Positions 22,901 to 35,560 of a DNA stretch of 64,000 bases are shown in pieces. Both the position numbers and the translations under genes were made by a program. Source of the stretch: Otis tarda. Its lineage: Eukaryota; Chordata; Aves; Otidiformes; Otididae. The DNA is taken from contig CM048591.1 in assembly GCA_026413225.1 (NCBI GenBank), positions 37,479,803 through 37,543,802 on the forward strand, given 5' to 3'. Positions within the stretch are counted from its first letter, which is position 1. Every line of letters begins with the position of its first letter. The notes under the pieces were generated by a model, which worked only from the letters and a program-made list of their open reading frames with translations, had not been told where the DNA came from and searched no databases.

Positions 22901-24109
22901 ATTTCTAAACATTATCAGGGTGTGAAATGTACTGCAGTCTCTGACTAGGACTACTCTATTGGTGTGATGTACTGCTAGAGTTAAATGTGGTCTTGTCCTG
23001 CCTGACTCCGTTATTTTTCACTAAAGATCTTCAGCATGGAATAAGAATTTCAAATATAGATGGTACAGTTGGAAATCTGAAATCAGCTATCTGTCTTTTG
23101 TGTATCATCAAAAGAAATCAGTGAAAGAGTGATATTCTAGACAAAAAATCAGCCATTTAGATTTTGTTGTTAATTAGCAAATGAAAATGACTGTTACAAG
23201 AACCAGATGATCGTACAGTATCTGAGCAAGGAACCTCACAAACTGTTGACAAATGTAGTTATTCAGGGTGTAACTTCAGTAAAGACAGTGACAACATCAT
23301 TAACATTTTGACTTGAAGGTTACTACTGTTTGGAAGCCTACCCTGGTGAGAAAAGACTCAAGGTATCACCAAGTTCAACTTCGTTCACTTGGCACAGCTG
23401 CTGTCACACTGTGGGAATCTCGGCGAGTCTATTAAAGAGAAGGTGAGGAGCCTCCTTCCCTGGGCTCTCATCGCCAGCTGCAGCAAGAATCCTGTGACTT
23501 TGGAGCAGTCGTTAATGTTCAGGCTGGTACAGCTCTGAGACAGATGTGTCTTACAGTTTGAAATGCCCCTAAGTAAGATGTATTTTAGCTACTGGAAGGA
23601 AAGAGAAATTGTATGCAGAACGGAGAGAAAGAGGTTTCACAGCACAGCAATGCTGATATATACAGAACTGCATCAGTTGCCTGCTCAAAAGAAAAAACCT
23701 GACAATAAGTCACCTCTTTTGACAGTGTGAGAAATAGATAACCAATAGATAGACCGGACTACAGATGTGCTCATTCAATGGCACTGATGTAGATAGTCTC
23801 AAACTGAAAAATACTTACTCGTATGGATGAAACATAAGAAAATGCATGGAAAAGACCAACTTTCTATTAATATTTCTCCTTTTTAGGTCTCTCTGATCTT
23901 TTTTTGAAGCGAAGAGATGTAATTCCTTTTGATACAACATTTCTCTGTACATAGGCAATGAATAGAAATGGTCAATATTTTTTCTGAAAATATTTGTTAG
24001 AGTATTTTAATTTTTAATTCAAGGTCATATAGATCTAAGGATAGTCACTCTTTGATGTGTTTGAGTCAAATAAAGACAAGAATCAGAAGAAAATTGGTAT
24101 TTGATAGAA

Positions 24110-24560
24110 AAATATATCTGGAAGGGACCTTAAGTAATCTGTCTCTTGCTCCACTCAGTAAACATCCCTGTGAGATGCTTTTCATATGTTCTTAAAGACT
24201 CTTAGTGATGGAAATCTCTAAACCTTCACAAAGATTCTCCTATTACTTCATCGTGCCATTTGAAAGTCCCCTTTTTTCCAATGCCAAATATAAAACTCTC
24301 TTTCTGCATTTGAAGTCCTGTTATCTGCACTTAGAGAGACCGGATCTATTGCAGTCTTCCTTGTGATTGTGTTCCTAGGAGCTTTCTCATTTAGTCCCAA
24401 GCCCCTCATTTATCTCCACCTTTCATTCTAAATATTTTTTCCCCTAGATTTCTGGGGATGCTCACTGTTTCCTCTCTATTCGGCCCACTTATTTCTTTAA
24501 ACGCTGTGCCCAAAACTGAATGTGTTATTCTGGCTGATGTTTTACAACTATAAAGGTAGT
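24110..24560 (-). mobile_element. Ancient CR1/L3-like relic
   Basis: The block begins TCTGGAAGGGACCTTAAGTAATC and ends near CAAAACTGAATGTGTTATTCTGGCTGATG. The order of motifs matches the 3' part of amniote CR1/L3 elements read on the minus strand: the 3' UTR with GGAAGGGACC, then the later segment equivalent to CCAGAACTGGACACAGTACTCCAG. It is heavily diverged and has no open frame, so it is much older than the other CR1 copies in this window. Confidence 0.6.
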
Positions 24561-24582
24561 GAAAGGATTATGTGACACTGAC

Positions 24583-24645
24583 TTTTCTCTTTGTTTACAA
24601 AGAGAAATCAGCAAAATCTCTCTTACAAAGAGAGATCAGCAAAGC
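24583..24645. repeat. Twin hairpins in a ~30-bp tandem duplication
   Basis: TTTCTCTTTG (24584-24593) pairs with CAAAGAGAAA (24598-24607) across a 4-base loop. ATCTCTCTT (24616-24624) pairs with AAGAGAGAT (24628-24636) across a 3-base loop. Each hairpin is followed by TCAGCAAA, so the whole is a tandem duplication of one hairpin unit with compensating differences in the arms. Confidence 0.8.
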
Positions 24646-25723
24646 AGCTATTGAAACTCTAGAGGAAATTTTACCATTTGTTGGAGGGTATGGTGTACAT
24701 ATTGTTAAAAAGTGCCTCTTGCAATCCTAACTATTGAGATTCCACCTGCTGCAGAGGTTTCACTTACAAAGTATGCATACTTGTACCAAATGGGTTTTAA
24801 TTTGCGTACTGCGTGAGAAATTCACCATTAGCACTGTCTCATTTGGTAACGTAACCTATTCAGTTGTGCTTTATGTAACTGACATAATGGGAACAACAAA
24901 TATTCTGCTACGCACTTCTCTTATAATGCGTTTGTAATAAGAAATTTGTGACAGTACTGGGATGCATTTGAAGATGCTTATGAAGGAAAATAATTTTAAA
25001 AATTAATACAAATATTTCCCTTCAAATCTTTAAATTTTCAAAACATTTTCCTTCTAAACCCTTCATTTTTCTGAACAGAGAATTGTTTTTCTCATGCTAT
25101 ACATGAGGGGACCAAGAAAGAACTGATTATTTTGTGAAGATTGTGGAAATGGCCAAGGCAGGATACGAACTCTAGAACGCAGCTCTACATCCTATGTTTG
25201 GTGCCTTAGACAGTGGTACATGCCTGCAATGTGGGAAGAAGGGAAAAGAAGGAAGCTTGCTTTTAAACACACACTACACATAGAGACAGACACATATTTG
25301 ATTATTTTCCATTTCCTCCAGCTTACATTCACTTCTGTGTAGGGAATCAGTAGCCACAAAGCTGGTCTAAAACATAGCCTATGAAGCTCCCAACACTTTA
25401 GATAAGGAACTCCAGTACCTTAACCTATTATCTATCTTTTATATTTTTCATCTTTTTGTCTTTTAGTTTTTAATATTTTATCTATCCAGGTACCACAACT
25501 CTCAGATAAGGAACACCTAAGTTGTATTAAAGTGTTATGCTATTTGCCAGAAGATGAATTTCACTCTGTGAAACCACTATATTTGTCAGTGAACTTTAAA
25601 AATTACAATGAGTTTGACAGAAGCACAGTTTCATACAAGCTGCAAGACCTTGATATCCTCTTTCTTAAACTTTTAGTAGTCTTCAGAGAAACAGAAAAGA
25701 TCAAGGGATCCGTTGCAACTTAC

Positions 25724-25924
25724 CACTCCAGAACTTCCCACTGGGTGGAGAATTTCTTGGATTCAGACACTGCCCACGCGATAGCTGGAAACTGCTTTTG
25801 CACCCAGTACAGTTCTCATAGCTGTACCCAACACAAGTTGCACAGCTCCTGTGGCAAGGTTCACATTCTCTGGAAATGTCATCAGTGAAGAAGCCGTGTC
25901 CACACTCACTCACACAGGTGCCAT
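25724..25924 (-). CDS. PCSK5: PCSK5 exon T9 (PC5B Cys-rich array)
   Basis: This exon encodes 67 residues with nine cysteines. It follows the acceptor CTGCTGTAG and ends at the strong donor GTAAGT. The frame reads DGTCVSECGHGFFTDD, then CEPCHRSCATCVGYSYENC, and ends PPSGKFWSG. NCT is a potential glycan site. The tail GKFWS matches human GKFWN, a landmark that fixes the register. It is 201 bp with phase 1 at both ends, a skippable module, and is the 5' partner of the 14.6 kb intron. Confidence 0.96.
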
Positions 25925-27173
25925 CTACAGCAGAAACACAACGTAGTATCATGGTGTCTACTGACCCCTGTCAATCCTGACAAGGAGGTACTGCACCTAT
26001 AGCATCTCTCTATCTCGGACAAGAAACAGTTTAAGAAAAAACTGGTATGCGAGAACCCATTAAACTTTTGTAGCTATATAAACTCTGGTTTTTTTTTCAC
26101 TGTGGAACCTAAATTCAACTCATTTGCCTATGCAAACTTCACAAACTTCAAACCAATCTGCACTTAAATTTATATCTAGATGGGTTTTCATCCATATGCT
26201 AAATCCTGTCGCATACAAATCTTATGAAAGTCCAAATCTGGATAAAAATTTTGTGGTTGAGTTGCAATTATTATACTCACCCAATATAAAAACCTAAGTC
26301 CAGAATTCTGTAGGATTGTCAGATATATGCAAATTTTGACGATTGGAGGAGTCTCTAGTTTCTGGTGAATATAAAGCTAAAGTCAGGTAAATCTGATTCA
26401 GTTTAAGGATTGGCATACTGTAGCAAAACTCCTAGAAGTTGTTACATTTATTGATAGCTTTTTGAGCTTCTTCCAATTTCAATTAGAAAAAACGTAGGCC
26501 ACCAGACCACCACAGGTTGTGACCACAGAGTTTTCCATGAGTGTGATGCTTTTGTATTCCGCTACTGGGCACCTTCAACAGGCAACGCACAAGAATACCA
26601 TAACCTCAGGATTTCCTGTGATTCATATTTGGCACCATGTCTGAACCAGACCTGCCTGATTTATGGGTTTGTAATAAAGGTAAGAGATTCCTAGTCTTGT
26701 GTGAATCTGCTGTGGAATTTAGTGGTTTTAACTGAGCTCGTTTCAGAATGTGTAAGGCTCGTTACTCTATGCAGACCCAAAAGTCAGAGTAAAACTAGAC
26801 TTGCAAATAAAAAAGTTTCCATGCTTTCTGTGAGTTAAAAAACCCTCCTTTCATAAAGTCTGAATCAAATACAGGATTTTTTGTATTTGCCCAAAAGAGT
26901 GGAAATGCATTAAAAACAGTACTAGGAAAAAAAATAAAAGTGGGAATCTGTAGTCAAGTATATGGAGCCTCCGAACCAGACGACACCATTGGCTAACATA
27001 ACCACCTTATGTTAATGCAAAGGACCCGACTCTGCAAAGTTCTGACTCCCCTCAGCCTCCGCTGTCTGCCACAGAAAAGATTGATGAATTTGAGAAGTTG
27101 TCTCCAGGCTCTTTCTCTATAGCAAAAGTCTAAAATACTTTTGTATGTATGCCATACCTGGTACTTTGCTTAC
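25925..27173 (-). other. PCSK5: PCSK5 intron T8-T9
   Basis: This is a 1.25 kb AT-rich intron. I see no repeat that I can name and no additional exon. Confidence 0.75.
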
Positions 27174-27316
27174 CTGAGAGATAAAAGCCTTCACTGCACG
27201 AGTCACACTTGTCCTTGTCACAGCTGTCACAGTTGCTAGGACACTCTCTGCACTGCAGAGAACTTTCATCTCTGTAGGTATTTTCTGGGCAGTATTTATA
27301 GCAATGCTGCTTATAC
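27174..27316 (-). CDS. PCSK5: PCSK5 exon T8 (PC5B Cys-rich array)
   Basis: The exon encodes about 48 residues with eight cysteines. It follows the acceptor TTTATTTTACAG and ends at the donor GTAAGC. The frame is YKQHCYKYCPENTY, then CRECPSNCDSCDKDKCDSC, then SEGFYLSG. It matches the human HCYKTCPEKTY..C.AC.SNC.SC segment. It enters in phase 2, its first base completing a Met codon with T7, and leaves in phase 1 (143 bp). Confidence 0.96.
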
Positions 27317-28178
27317 CTGTAAAATAAAGTAGAACAACATTAGCAAGTTTCTTTCGAATCATTGAGTTTCTTTTCTGTATGTTCCTAGGTATAGTAATGG
27401 CAAAGCTCTATTCTCATCCTAATGAACAGAAATTATTCCTCTCATGAAGGATTCAAACTGTATTTGTGGTTATGTTATTTATTCAACCAGCAAACATTAA
27501 CAAGTCACGTTTTCTAATCTCAGGGTTCTTAAATATAACAAATTCGATTTTCTTTTTAAACATAAGCACAAAAATGAATGCATGCTTAATTAGAAATAAC
27601 TATATTGTGATTGTAAAGAGCTGATGGCTAGTAAGAATATCTAATGCAATGCCATTGTTTATAGCTAGCCTGAACAGCCTTTTTATCAACGCTTTCTTTT
27701 GTCATGGTAATTTTTACACAGATCTCTTAACTGTCTCTTTGAAAAGCAGTACAGTTCTTCTCTTCCCTCTGTTAAAGTTAAACTTTCAATTAATCTATTT
27801 TTTTTCCTTTGCTTAACCTCCTTACATTTTTCAGTGTGCCTGCTGAACTGCAAACACCCGAACTGAACACAATATACTAAGAGTGTACTAGTTCCAAATC
27901 CAGAGGAACTGTTTAACTTTCAGACCCTTTGTGTTCCATATTCCTTTCTTCATATATATGCAAAGTTCACATCAGACCGTAAGTTTTAAAAAGCCTTGAT
28001 GGTGAGTGATTGGCTAATTTTTCAGCATGTCCCAAGCCTGTTTCCAAAGTTACTGTTCTCAAATAGGCAATACTTAAAAAGAATGGGATAACATACACAG
28101 CACATATGTATGTGGTGAAGCACATATTTTTGCTTTAGAAAAATGTATGGGCGCGAAGACCTATACAGCTGTACTTAC
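27317..28178 (-). other. PCSK5: PCSK5 intron T7-T8
   Basis: This is an 862 bp intron, AT-rich, with no repeat or frame that I recognise. Confidence 0.75.
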
Positions 28179-28221
28179 ATATAATAGTTCTGAATGCAAG
28201 TTATACAGATTCTTGGGTCAT
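28179..28221 (-). CDS. PCSK5: PCSK5 exon T7, 43-bp micro-exon
   Basis: This is the smallest exon in the window. It encodes DDPRICITCIQNYYM (the last codon split with T8) with two cysteines. It follows the acceptor AATTTCAG and ends at the donor GTAAGTAC, and matches human DDPGTCTSCAMGYY. It enters in phase 1 and leaves in phase 2, so skipping it alone would shift the frame. The upstream intron is 14.6 kb, so this exon is recognised in isolation from a long intron. Its support is collinearity, perfect phase fit and good splice sites rather than length. Confidence 0.92.
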
Positions 28222-31200
28222 CTGAAATTAAAAATATGAAATTATGTGAATAATATTCAGAGTTAAAACCAGAATGCAAAAAAAAAATATTGCTACTATT
28301 TTTATGTTAATATTTCTTACGTTAAAATCACTACAGCCATAACTAGAACATTATTATCTCTGAACCTGTCTTTACATGTTTTGGAGATAAACTCTTCCAC
28401 AATCAGGTCCTAGTCTGTATTTTTGCAGTGGCTTCTGGCTTTTGAGTGCTAAGCATAAGGTACGTAGAAGGTGCTGAGCGCTTAGGAAGTGCTGTTCTGA
28501 AAAGAGCTCAGGTTGGGCAAAATGAACTCTTAAAGCAGACTCTAAGTTATCCAAATCTGTGGTTTCATTCTATTTCTTTATTTGCTGCAGATATAAGGTA
28601 AATGCATTTGGCATTTCTGAAAGCAAACTTCTCAAAAACATGTAAGTAATCAGTTTATCCTTAAAAATCTTGAGCTAGACAAATACTGGGAGGGGTGGGG
28701 AGGAGGGCTTTTGAGTAAACTTTCTCATCAGAAAACTAATTTTTGCATTGAAAAATTTTGTTGAATGAACATAAAAATTGTTGTACAACTTCTTAAAACT
28801 GTTACAATGATAGATATGACTTTATGCTCACATGAAGGGAAGAATATTTTCTGTAACATTCCATTATCTTCTACCAGGTTTCTGTTTCTTTTACCTTACT
28901 CAAATATCCCAAAGGGAGCAGAATGGAAGGAAACAGAACAACCTGGGTGAATGTATTTATAAACTGTTCTACTATGAAATGCCTATAAATTATTTTTGAG
29001 ATTAATAGTACTCATAAGGCAAAATTTTCACTGAGTCTGTTTGAACTGTGTCTACAATAAATCACACTTTACACACGCAAACTTATTAGGGAACACGCAC
29101 TTGGTTTTGCAAGTAGTTTTAGCAATTTATTTATGAGGTGTAAAGTTTTACCCAGAAATGTTGCAGATCTGTGAAAATATTCTCTTTACTGTGTAGAGCA
29201 CAATAGAAACAACAAGAACCTGATCTAGTGTTCTTTGCATTAGATTTTATGTTAAGACAGGAAATAATCTTAAACTATGAAAATATTTTCTGAGAAGTCT
29301 TCCTTGACTTCTAGAGAAAAGACATTTGATTTGTCCAGAGCTTCTTTTTGAACCATTTCTGAAATACTAATATTGTTTCCGAATACGGACATTTCCCGAG
29401 ATATTTTTTTCTCCAATTTATTTGTGTGGGTTTTTTTCCTTAAAGTGTTTATAGAGCACTGTTAAAAGCCAAGTTGATATGGTGATAAATGAGTGTATTT
29501 ATACCTTTTGAAAATTATTAAGGTATTGGCACATACAGTCCTTATGTTTCATTGATGGAAAGAATAGAGTAGACATCAAAGAGACATTGTTAAAATTGCT
29601 GGGGTTGCTTGTGGGTTTAGTAACTAACTTTCCACGTACTTTCTGGCTTTTATGGAGAAAGGACTCTTTCCCTTCCTGCCTGTGGGAGGTTATGATGACA
29701 TTTTTCTTTCCTAACTGCCCTCTCAGTTTTGACTGTATGGAGGACTATCTATACAGCTCAATTTGAGACAGATCTCAGCCGTAATTGCAAACAAAGACGC
29801 AATGTCTGGTTGTCCTCTGGAAAGAGATTAGAAAAATTATTAAGTAAGTGACCATTAAGTAAAGACCATGTATTTTGAGTTGGTTTAGGATCTAAGAGAA
29901 ATTATCTAGGAATGAATGGGTAAAAATAGTTTGTTTAGATTGTGGATTGGAATACACGTTGTGGAAAAGGAAAAAAATATATCACAAATAGCTCTTGCAT
30001 TCTGCTGCTTACACAAAGTTCAAACAGAAGTGGTAATAGTAAATAACTTATTAGAAGGCCACAAATTTCACAGGAATAGCCAATTTGCTGTATTTCACTT
30101 GGAAATGCACTGAGTCATTCTTCAAACCTAAGATTTTGGAGGCGGGGGAAGAATTTCTTGACAGTTTTGCAAAATGAAAACATCCAGTCATAGGGCTAGT
30201 GTGGCCTAAGTTGATTTGTCAATTTGTCTACTACAGGATGTTATTTATCAACCCTTGCTGAACCATTGTTTTTCTCTTACCCACTATATTAAACCTCTTC
30301 TACCTTCTATATTTAGTCATAGTTTCTGAATTTAAACTGTTGAGAAATAATGAACATAGTTTAGAAAGGAATGCAAAGAAGACAACCATCTCATTGGAAG
30401 CAGAGAGAAAACTAAATATGCAACTATTCCTGCAATCACAAATTTGATATTTAACACATACTATGCTTCCAAAATCTTGGGAATTAATTTTAAGAATGAA
30501 CTAAGTCTAGAGAATTTTATGGATATATAAGCAGTTCATTAACAGTGGCTCCTTTAAAATCTGCCACAATCAGCTCTTGGACCAGCAGTAACAAACACCT
30601 TATATTTACTGAGATCTTCACTTGCCCATAAAACAACAAGATTTCTGTGATGCAAAGTGGGTTGCTTGGTATGTCATACTCCAAAAGGCTTTTTGACATG
30701 AAAACTGCTAATATTTTATCTACATTTTACAGTTTCCATTTGCATTGGTATCCACTACATTAAGCCTATGCCACTCTTTTGGAGACAGAAACAAATGTGA
30801 TGTTGGTAGTATTGGAAACAGGATTTTAAAATATAAGGCCTCAGACACAAACAAGTCCTCTGTTTCTGGTTTTATTGCAGTTTTCTTAGATAAGTAAAGA
30901 TCACCTAGAGTTCATAGCAAAAGTCATTTGGTTTTTTTCCTTGTCTGTAACAAACTGATACTCCTGTTCCCTCCTCCACCCCGTACCCTTCTCAAGTACA
31001 GTACGTTTGGAGTGCAGCTATGTTATAATACAGAAAAAGTATGTGCAAAGATTAAATATTAGTCAAAGGCCAAACATTCATGCATTCTGTTGGAACTCTC
31101 TGATTTGAAATGAATTAGTGGTTTTTTTTCTACTCCAGGAGGGAAGTACGGGCATTAGCGTTACAAGCATAGCACTGTTGGGCTGGAAAGGTATTTTTGT

Positions 31201-31711
31201 TCAAATATGTAGAGGAACACTGTAAGTTGTTTTTTTGTTTTTTTTTTTCTTCAGTATTACTGTAGAGATTAATGAAATATTTAGTGCCTAAGTTCATCTA
31301 TATTAAAATCAAGCTCCAGAGCATTTTGGAAATCTTTGTCACTGTTTCACTGTGTTTGAGTGTCCATGGTATTCAGACAGATACTCATTCTGGAAGTTAT
31401 ACAAGGCTAGCCAACTGTACTTCTGAGTGGCACTTACTGAAAATATCCTGTCTAATTAGACCCAGGTCTTGCAATGACTTGTATGCATGCTTGACTTTAT
31501 CTACTGTATGCAGTAAAGCTGGGAGTTGAAGTTAAGTGCAAGGGTACGTTTTGCAGGATCTATATTTAGACTGTAACTTTTATTTTAGCTTCCTGTTTTG
31601 TTTACGAACCTTTAAAAACATAAAATTTCTTGAACTATTTATTGGCACAACTGTAAGCCTAGAATGTGCTGAATACACTCAGATATTTTTTTTTTGTTTA
31701 TTCAGGAGAAG

Positions 31712-32450
31712 TTCAGGCACAAATGCAGGCTGGGCAGAGAAGGATTCAGAGCAGCCCTGAGGAGAAGGACTTGGGAGTGCTGGTGGACGAGAAGCTCAAC
31801 ATGAGCTCGCAATGCGCCCTTGCGGCCCAGAAGGCCAACCACATCCTGGGCTGCATCAAGAGGAGTATGGCCAGCAGGTCGAGGGAGGTGATTCTTCCCC
31901 TCTACTTCCCCTCTTCTTCCCCTTGTGAGACCCTACCTGGAGTACTGCGTCCAGTTCTGGAGCCCCCAACATCAGAAGGACATGGACCAGTTGGAGAAGG
32001 TCCAGAGGAGGGCCACGAAGATGATCAGAGGGCTGGAGCACCTTTTCTATAAGGACAGGCTGAGAGAGTTGGGGCTGTTCAGCCTGGAGAAGAGGAGGCT
32101 CCAGGGAGACCTGATAGTGGTCTTCCAATACCTCAAGGGGGCCTACAAGAAAGATGGGGACAAACTCTTTAGCAGGGCCTGTTATGATAGGACGAGGGGT
32201 AATGGTTTTAAAACAGAGGGAGGTAGATTTAGATTGGATATTAGGAAAAAAATTTTTACAATTCAAGTTGTGGAACAATGGCACAGGTTGCCCAGAGAGG
32301 TGGTGGAAGCCCCATCCCTGGAAACGTTCAAGGCCAGGCTGGATGAGGGTCTGGGCAACCTGATCTAGTTGGGGATGTCCCTGCTCCTTGCAGGGCAGTT
32401 GGACTAGATGACCTTTGAAGGTCCCTTCCAACTCTAACCATTCTATCATT
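31712..32450 (+). mobile_element. CR1 LINE copy 3, 5'-truncated, plus strand
   Basis: This CR1 3' fragment reads on the plus strand, antisense to PCSK5. It starts within ORF2 at a CACAAATGCAGGCTGGG block and ends with CCATTCTATCATTCTGTGA. The ORF2 C-terminal part is split by frameshifts: the frame at 31666-32052 carries [19 protein letters not shown] and [19 protein letters not shown], while the frame at 31925-32368 carries [20 protein letters not shown] to the end DEGLGNLI. An altered CTTCCCCTCTTCTTCC stretch near 31905-31922 marks the break. The catalytic part of the RT is absent. Confidence 0.93.
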
Positions 32451-34536
32451 CTGTGAGTCTGTATTCACTGCCTGGGAACTTAATCCCTGGTTTACCTTTC
32501 TTTTCCAGTTTAATTAAATGTAATGACTGAAAATGACTTTCTATTACATTACAGTTTTCCTTTAAGGGCCAGCCTGCAGAGTAATTGCTTAATTTCAACA
32601 GTTACTTTTACATTGCCCTGAATAATAATTTACAATAAACTAAAAAAAAAAGTACTATAAATTGAAATTTATCACCAACAAGAGTAATTATATATTTTAA
32701 CTACTGTAGACATTTTTTCTTCAGTTTTTATGATATCTCAATTAAAATAACTGAAATGTACAATCCAAATATAATAAGATTTTTGAATAAACATGGGCCC
32801 AACTGAAACCTCGGCTTTCAGTAAGCCTTAAAAATGAAGATTTCTGTTGTGGAACCAAGGACTCTGGTTTGGATCTTCTAGTTTGTGTGAGAGGGTATTT
32901 GTTTGTGTCTGTCTTTTTGTTGCTTTTTCACTTCTTTTTCTTTTTTTCTATGTGTTTTGTCAGTAAATCATCTTTATCTTCTTTCTTCCAATTTCTGATA
33001 TTATAATTTATTTTGATAAGTCATGTTACCAGGAAGTGGGAGACAGAGGCTGGATTCTCTTGTCAGTTATATTTATATGGGGGAAAAGTAGCATCAGTAT
33101 TTGCTTTTGCCAAAAACTATAACTTTGGTTGAGCTAAGATATTTAATGAATTAGAAACATACAATTTTTTAAAGCATAAAGGAAAAGATATTTTGAATAG
33201 AATTCAGCTCTTCCAAAAATATACCTTTACTAAAACTAAATCTAGCTTTTTATTTTTTTTTGTTTTAAGTTAAAGCTACCCTTAATTAGGATGAAACTGA
33301 GGCAAATAAAACAAAAAAATGTTCTAAGTGTTATCCTTGCTGTCAAGCTAGTTAACTGAAAAATTACAGAGCTCTAATCTCTATTACCTTGTTCTGAAAG
33401 AGGAATAATGTTACTTGCTGCTATTGTATTTCATTGACAAATTAAAAGGAACAAGGCATATTTTCCTGTTACAATAAGGATTTTAATATGTTTTCATTAG
33501 AAGTAGAAATGAAGTGCAGATAAGATGAAATGAAACCAAAGATTAGCATTATAATACGTGTTACCTGAAATAGATGCATGGTTTGTATGACTGAAGTGAA
33601 ATGTTGATAATAAGTAAATACTTGTATGTGTGTTGGTAAATGCATCAAATTTTGTGTGAGATTTCAATGAAAGAAAGTTATGAGATCAGGAAACTTTAAG
33701 GAACAGAAAATTTAAAAAACTTACTTAAAAAATAAATATTGGGTCAGAAGTCTCTAGTCTCTCACTAGACATAGTTGACCAGTGCTGCAGTGAGACTTAC
33801 ATCACACATGAAGCTCAAAAATGTGCTGTCACCCAGAGAAGTTACTGCTTACAGGGCTACAAAGAAGGACTAGTGGTTTATTCTTACTCCTAGTAAAACG
33901 GAAGGTAAGAGTACTTCAACAGAAATGAAATCAGAACATCAGCAGTACTATATAAGAATTAAGAAAGGGCATTCAGTTTATTTGTCTTAGATTTTATTCT
34001 ATCACTCAGATGTTATGTTCTTTTGTTCTTACTCTACTGGCCATTGTTTCCACCTATCAAAATCTCAATGTGATGATTTCAAGAAGCATGAAAGCTGCAT
34101 ATTACTAAACCCGAACTTTCTGTGTGTTGAGGTGCATTTTCTGAACACACATTATGCTGAGATGGTCTCTTATGTTTGAATAGTTTCTTACTACACAGGT
34201 AGTTCCTCTAAGTGAATACCGTTACCCAAAGAGTGCTCTCCTACAAGCAAGAATGGAGACTGCAGGCCAGAGGTCCTAAATTTACACCATGGACATCAAT
34301 GCAGATGTTACCACTAATTTGAACAGCCAGATACTATTGGTCCTCCATTAACAAAACATATTTATGCAGGCAGGACTCATGGGAAGCATCTTCACTATAT
34401 GGGGAAAATCCAAGATTGGCTCTGCTACAGTTAATAAGTGGTTCTGTAATAAAATTCCTTATTCAAAACATCAAGACTCTGCGCTTGAGGGTGGTATAAA
34501 CCCAAATAATTTAAACAAGTACATACTGAGGTAGAT

Positions 34537-34577
34537 GAGGAGAGGAGAGGAGAGGAGAGGAGAGGAGAGGAGAGGAG
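34537..34577. repeat. (GGAGA)n pentanucleotide microsatellite
   Basis: About eight uninterrupted copies of a GGAGA/GAGGA pentamer directly abut the 3' end of CR1 copy 4. It may have grown from the 3' terminal repeats of the LINE. It is a likely length polymorphism. Confidence 0.9.
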
Positions 34578-34648
34578 AATTTCAGTTGGAAAGGACCTGC
34601 AATGATCATCTAGTCCAACCACCTGACCACTCCAGGGCTAACCAAAAG

Positions 34649-35068
34649 TTAAAGTGAATTTTTAAGGACACTTTCCCAATGCTTCTTAAACACTGAGAGG
34701 CTTGGGGCATCGACCACCTCTCTAGGAAGCCTGTTCCCATGCTTGATCACCCTCTGAGTAAAGAAATGCTTCCTCATGTCCAGCCTGAACCTTTCCTGGC
34801 ACGGCTTGAAGTCATTCCCATGCATCCTGATGCCGGATCCCAGGGAGAAGAGATCAGCACCTCCCTCTCCATCTTCTCTCTTCAGGAAGCTGTAGAGAGC
34901 AATGAGGTTGCCCCTCAGCCTCCTGTTCTCCAAACGAGACAAACTCGGAGTCCTCAGCCGCTCCTCACAGGACATGCCTTCTGGCCCTTCTACTAGCTTT
35001 GTTACCCTCCTCTGGATGTGTTCAAGAACCTTAACATCCTTCTTAAATGATGGGGCCCAGAACCACAC
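34649..35068 (-). pseudogene. CR1 ORF2 C-terminal fragment
   Basis: A 139-codon open stretch. It aligns with the C-terminal region of the ORF2 fragments elsewhere in the window: [75 protein letters not shown]. It lacks the reverse transcriptase core, so it is only a remnant. The start is an internal Met. Confidence 0.85.
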
Positions 35069-35341
35069 ACAGTACTCCAGGTGAGGTCACACAATGCTAA
35101 GTACAGTAGGATAATAACCTCCTTTCACTGGCTGGTTATGTGGTGTTTGATGCACCCCAGGATGTGGTTGACCTCTTGGCTGCCAGGGCACACTGCTGAC
35201 TCGCATTGAGCCTGCTGTTGACCAGCACCCTCAGATCTCTTTCTGCAGGGCTGTTCTCCAGCTGATTCTCTCATACTTTACACTTGTGCCCAGATTTACT
35301 CCATCCCAGTTGCAGGATCCATCATTTATTGGTGATTATTA

Positions 35342-35560
35342 GAAATCAAAGTTCTGGCAGAGGCACCAGTCTTGGAGTCAGGTGTTGATGTCATGGGCTT
35401 TCCTGTTTCTTCCAGTGTCTGTCCCCGTTACTGGGAGGGTTAAGGAAAACACTGCCTGTGCTCCTGAATCCTTCAGCATTCTTCCCAGGGTCCTAAATTT
35501 TCTTTTGAAAGACCTTGGTCTTTTTGTTGCAATGTCACCAGTAGCCATGTGAACGAGCAG
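35342..35560 (-). pseudogene. CR1 ORF1 esterase-like (SGNH) remnant
   Basis: On the minus strand the frame reads LLVHMATGDIATKRPRSFKR, then a stretch ending DSGAQAVFSLTLPVTGTD, then RNRKAHDINT, a stop, and LQDWCLCQNFDF. From what I know of CR1 ORF1, its SGNH-hydrolase-type domain contains a HVGTND block, a GAQVVFSSILPV-type block and an IN.WL..WC..GF.F block. All three are recognisable here. The GTND block is altered (ATGD) and a Trp codon has become TGA, so it is inactive. It is too short and frame-limited to be picked up as an ordinary open frame. Confidence 0.65.

Larger units (their letters stand above)
11158..25723 (-). other. PCSK5: PCSK5 intron T9-T10 (14.6 kb)
   Basis: This large intron holds two minus-strand CR1 copies (14161-15632 and 18100-19963), an older CR1/L3-like relic (about 24110-24560) and several small inverted or tandem repeats described separately. 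The stretches 11158-14160, 15633-18099, 19964-24109 and 24650-25723 contain only short chance frames, homopolymer tracts (for example near 16943-16978 and 21210-21255) and AT-rich sequence that I cannot assign. Confidence 0.75.

Noticed and set aside
23408..23560. A possible PC5-type terminal exon on the minus strand, with a frame ending DSSCAK and a stop
   Set aside because: After the only usable acceptor (TGTCTCAG near 23545) the frame set by T9 stops after seven residues, and the Cys-containing frame does not join in phase. The true PC5A terminal exon is at 60622-60737.
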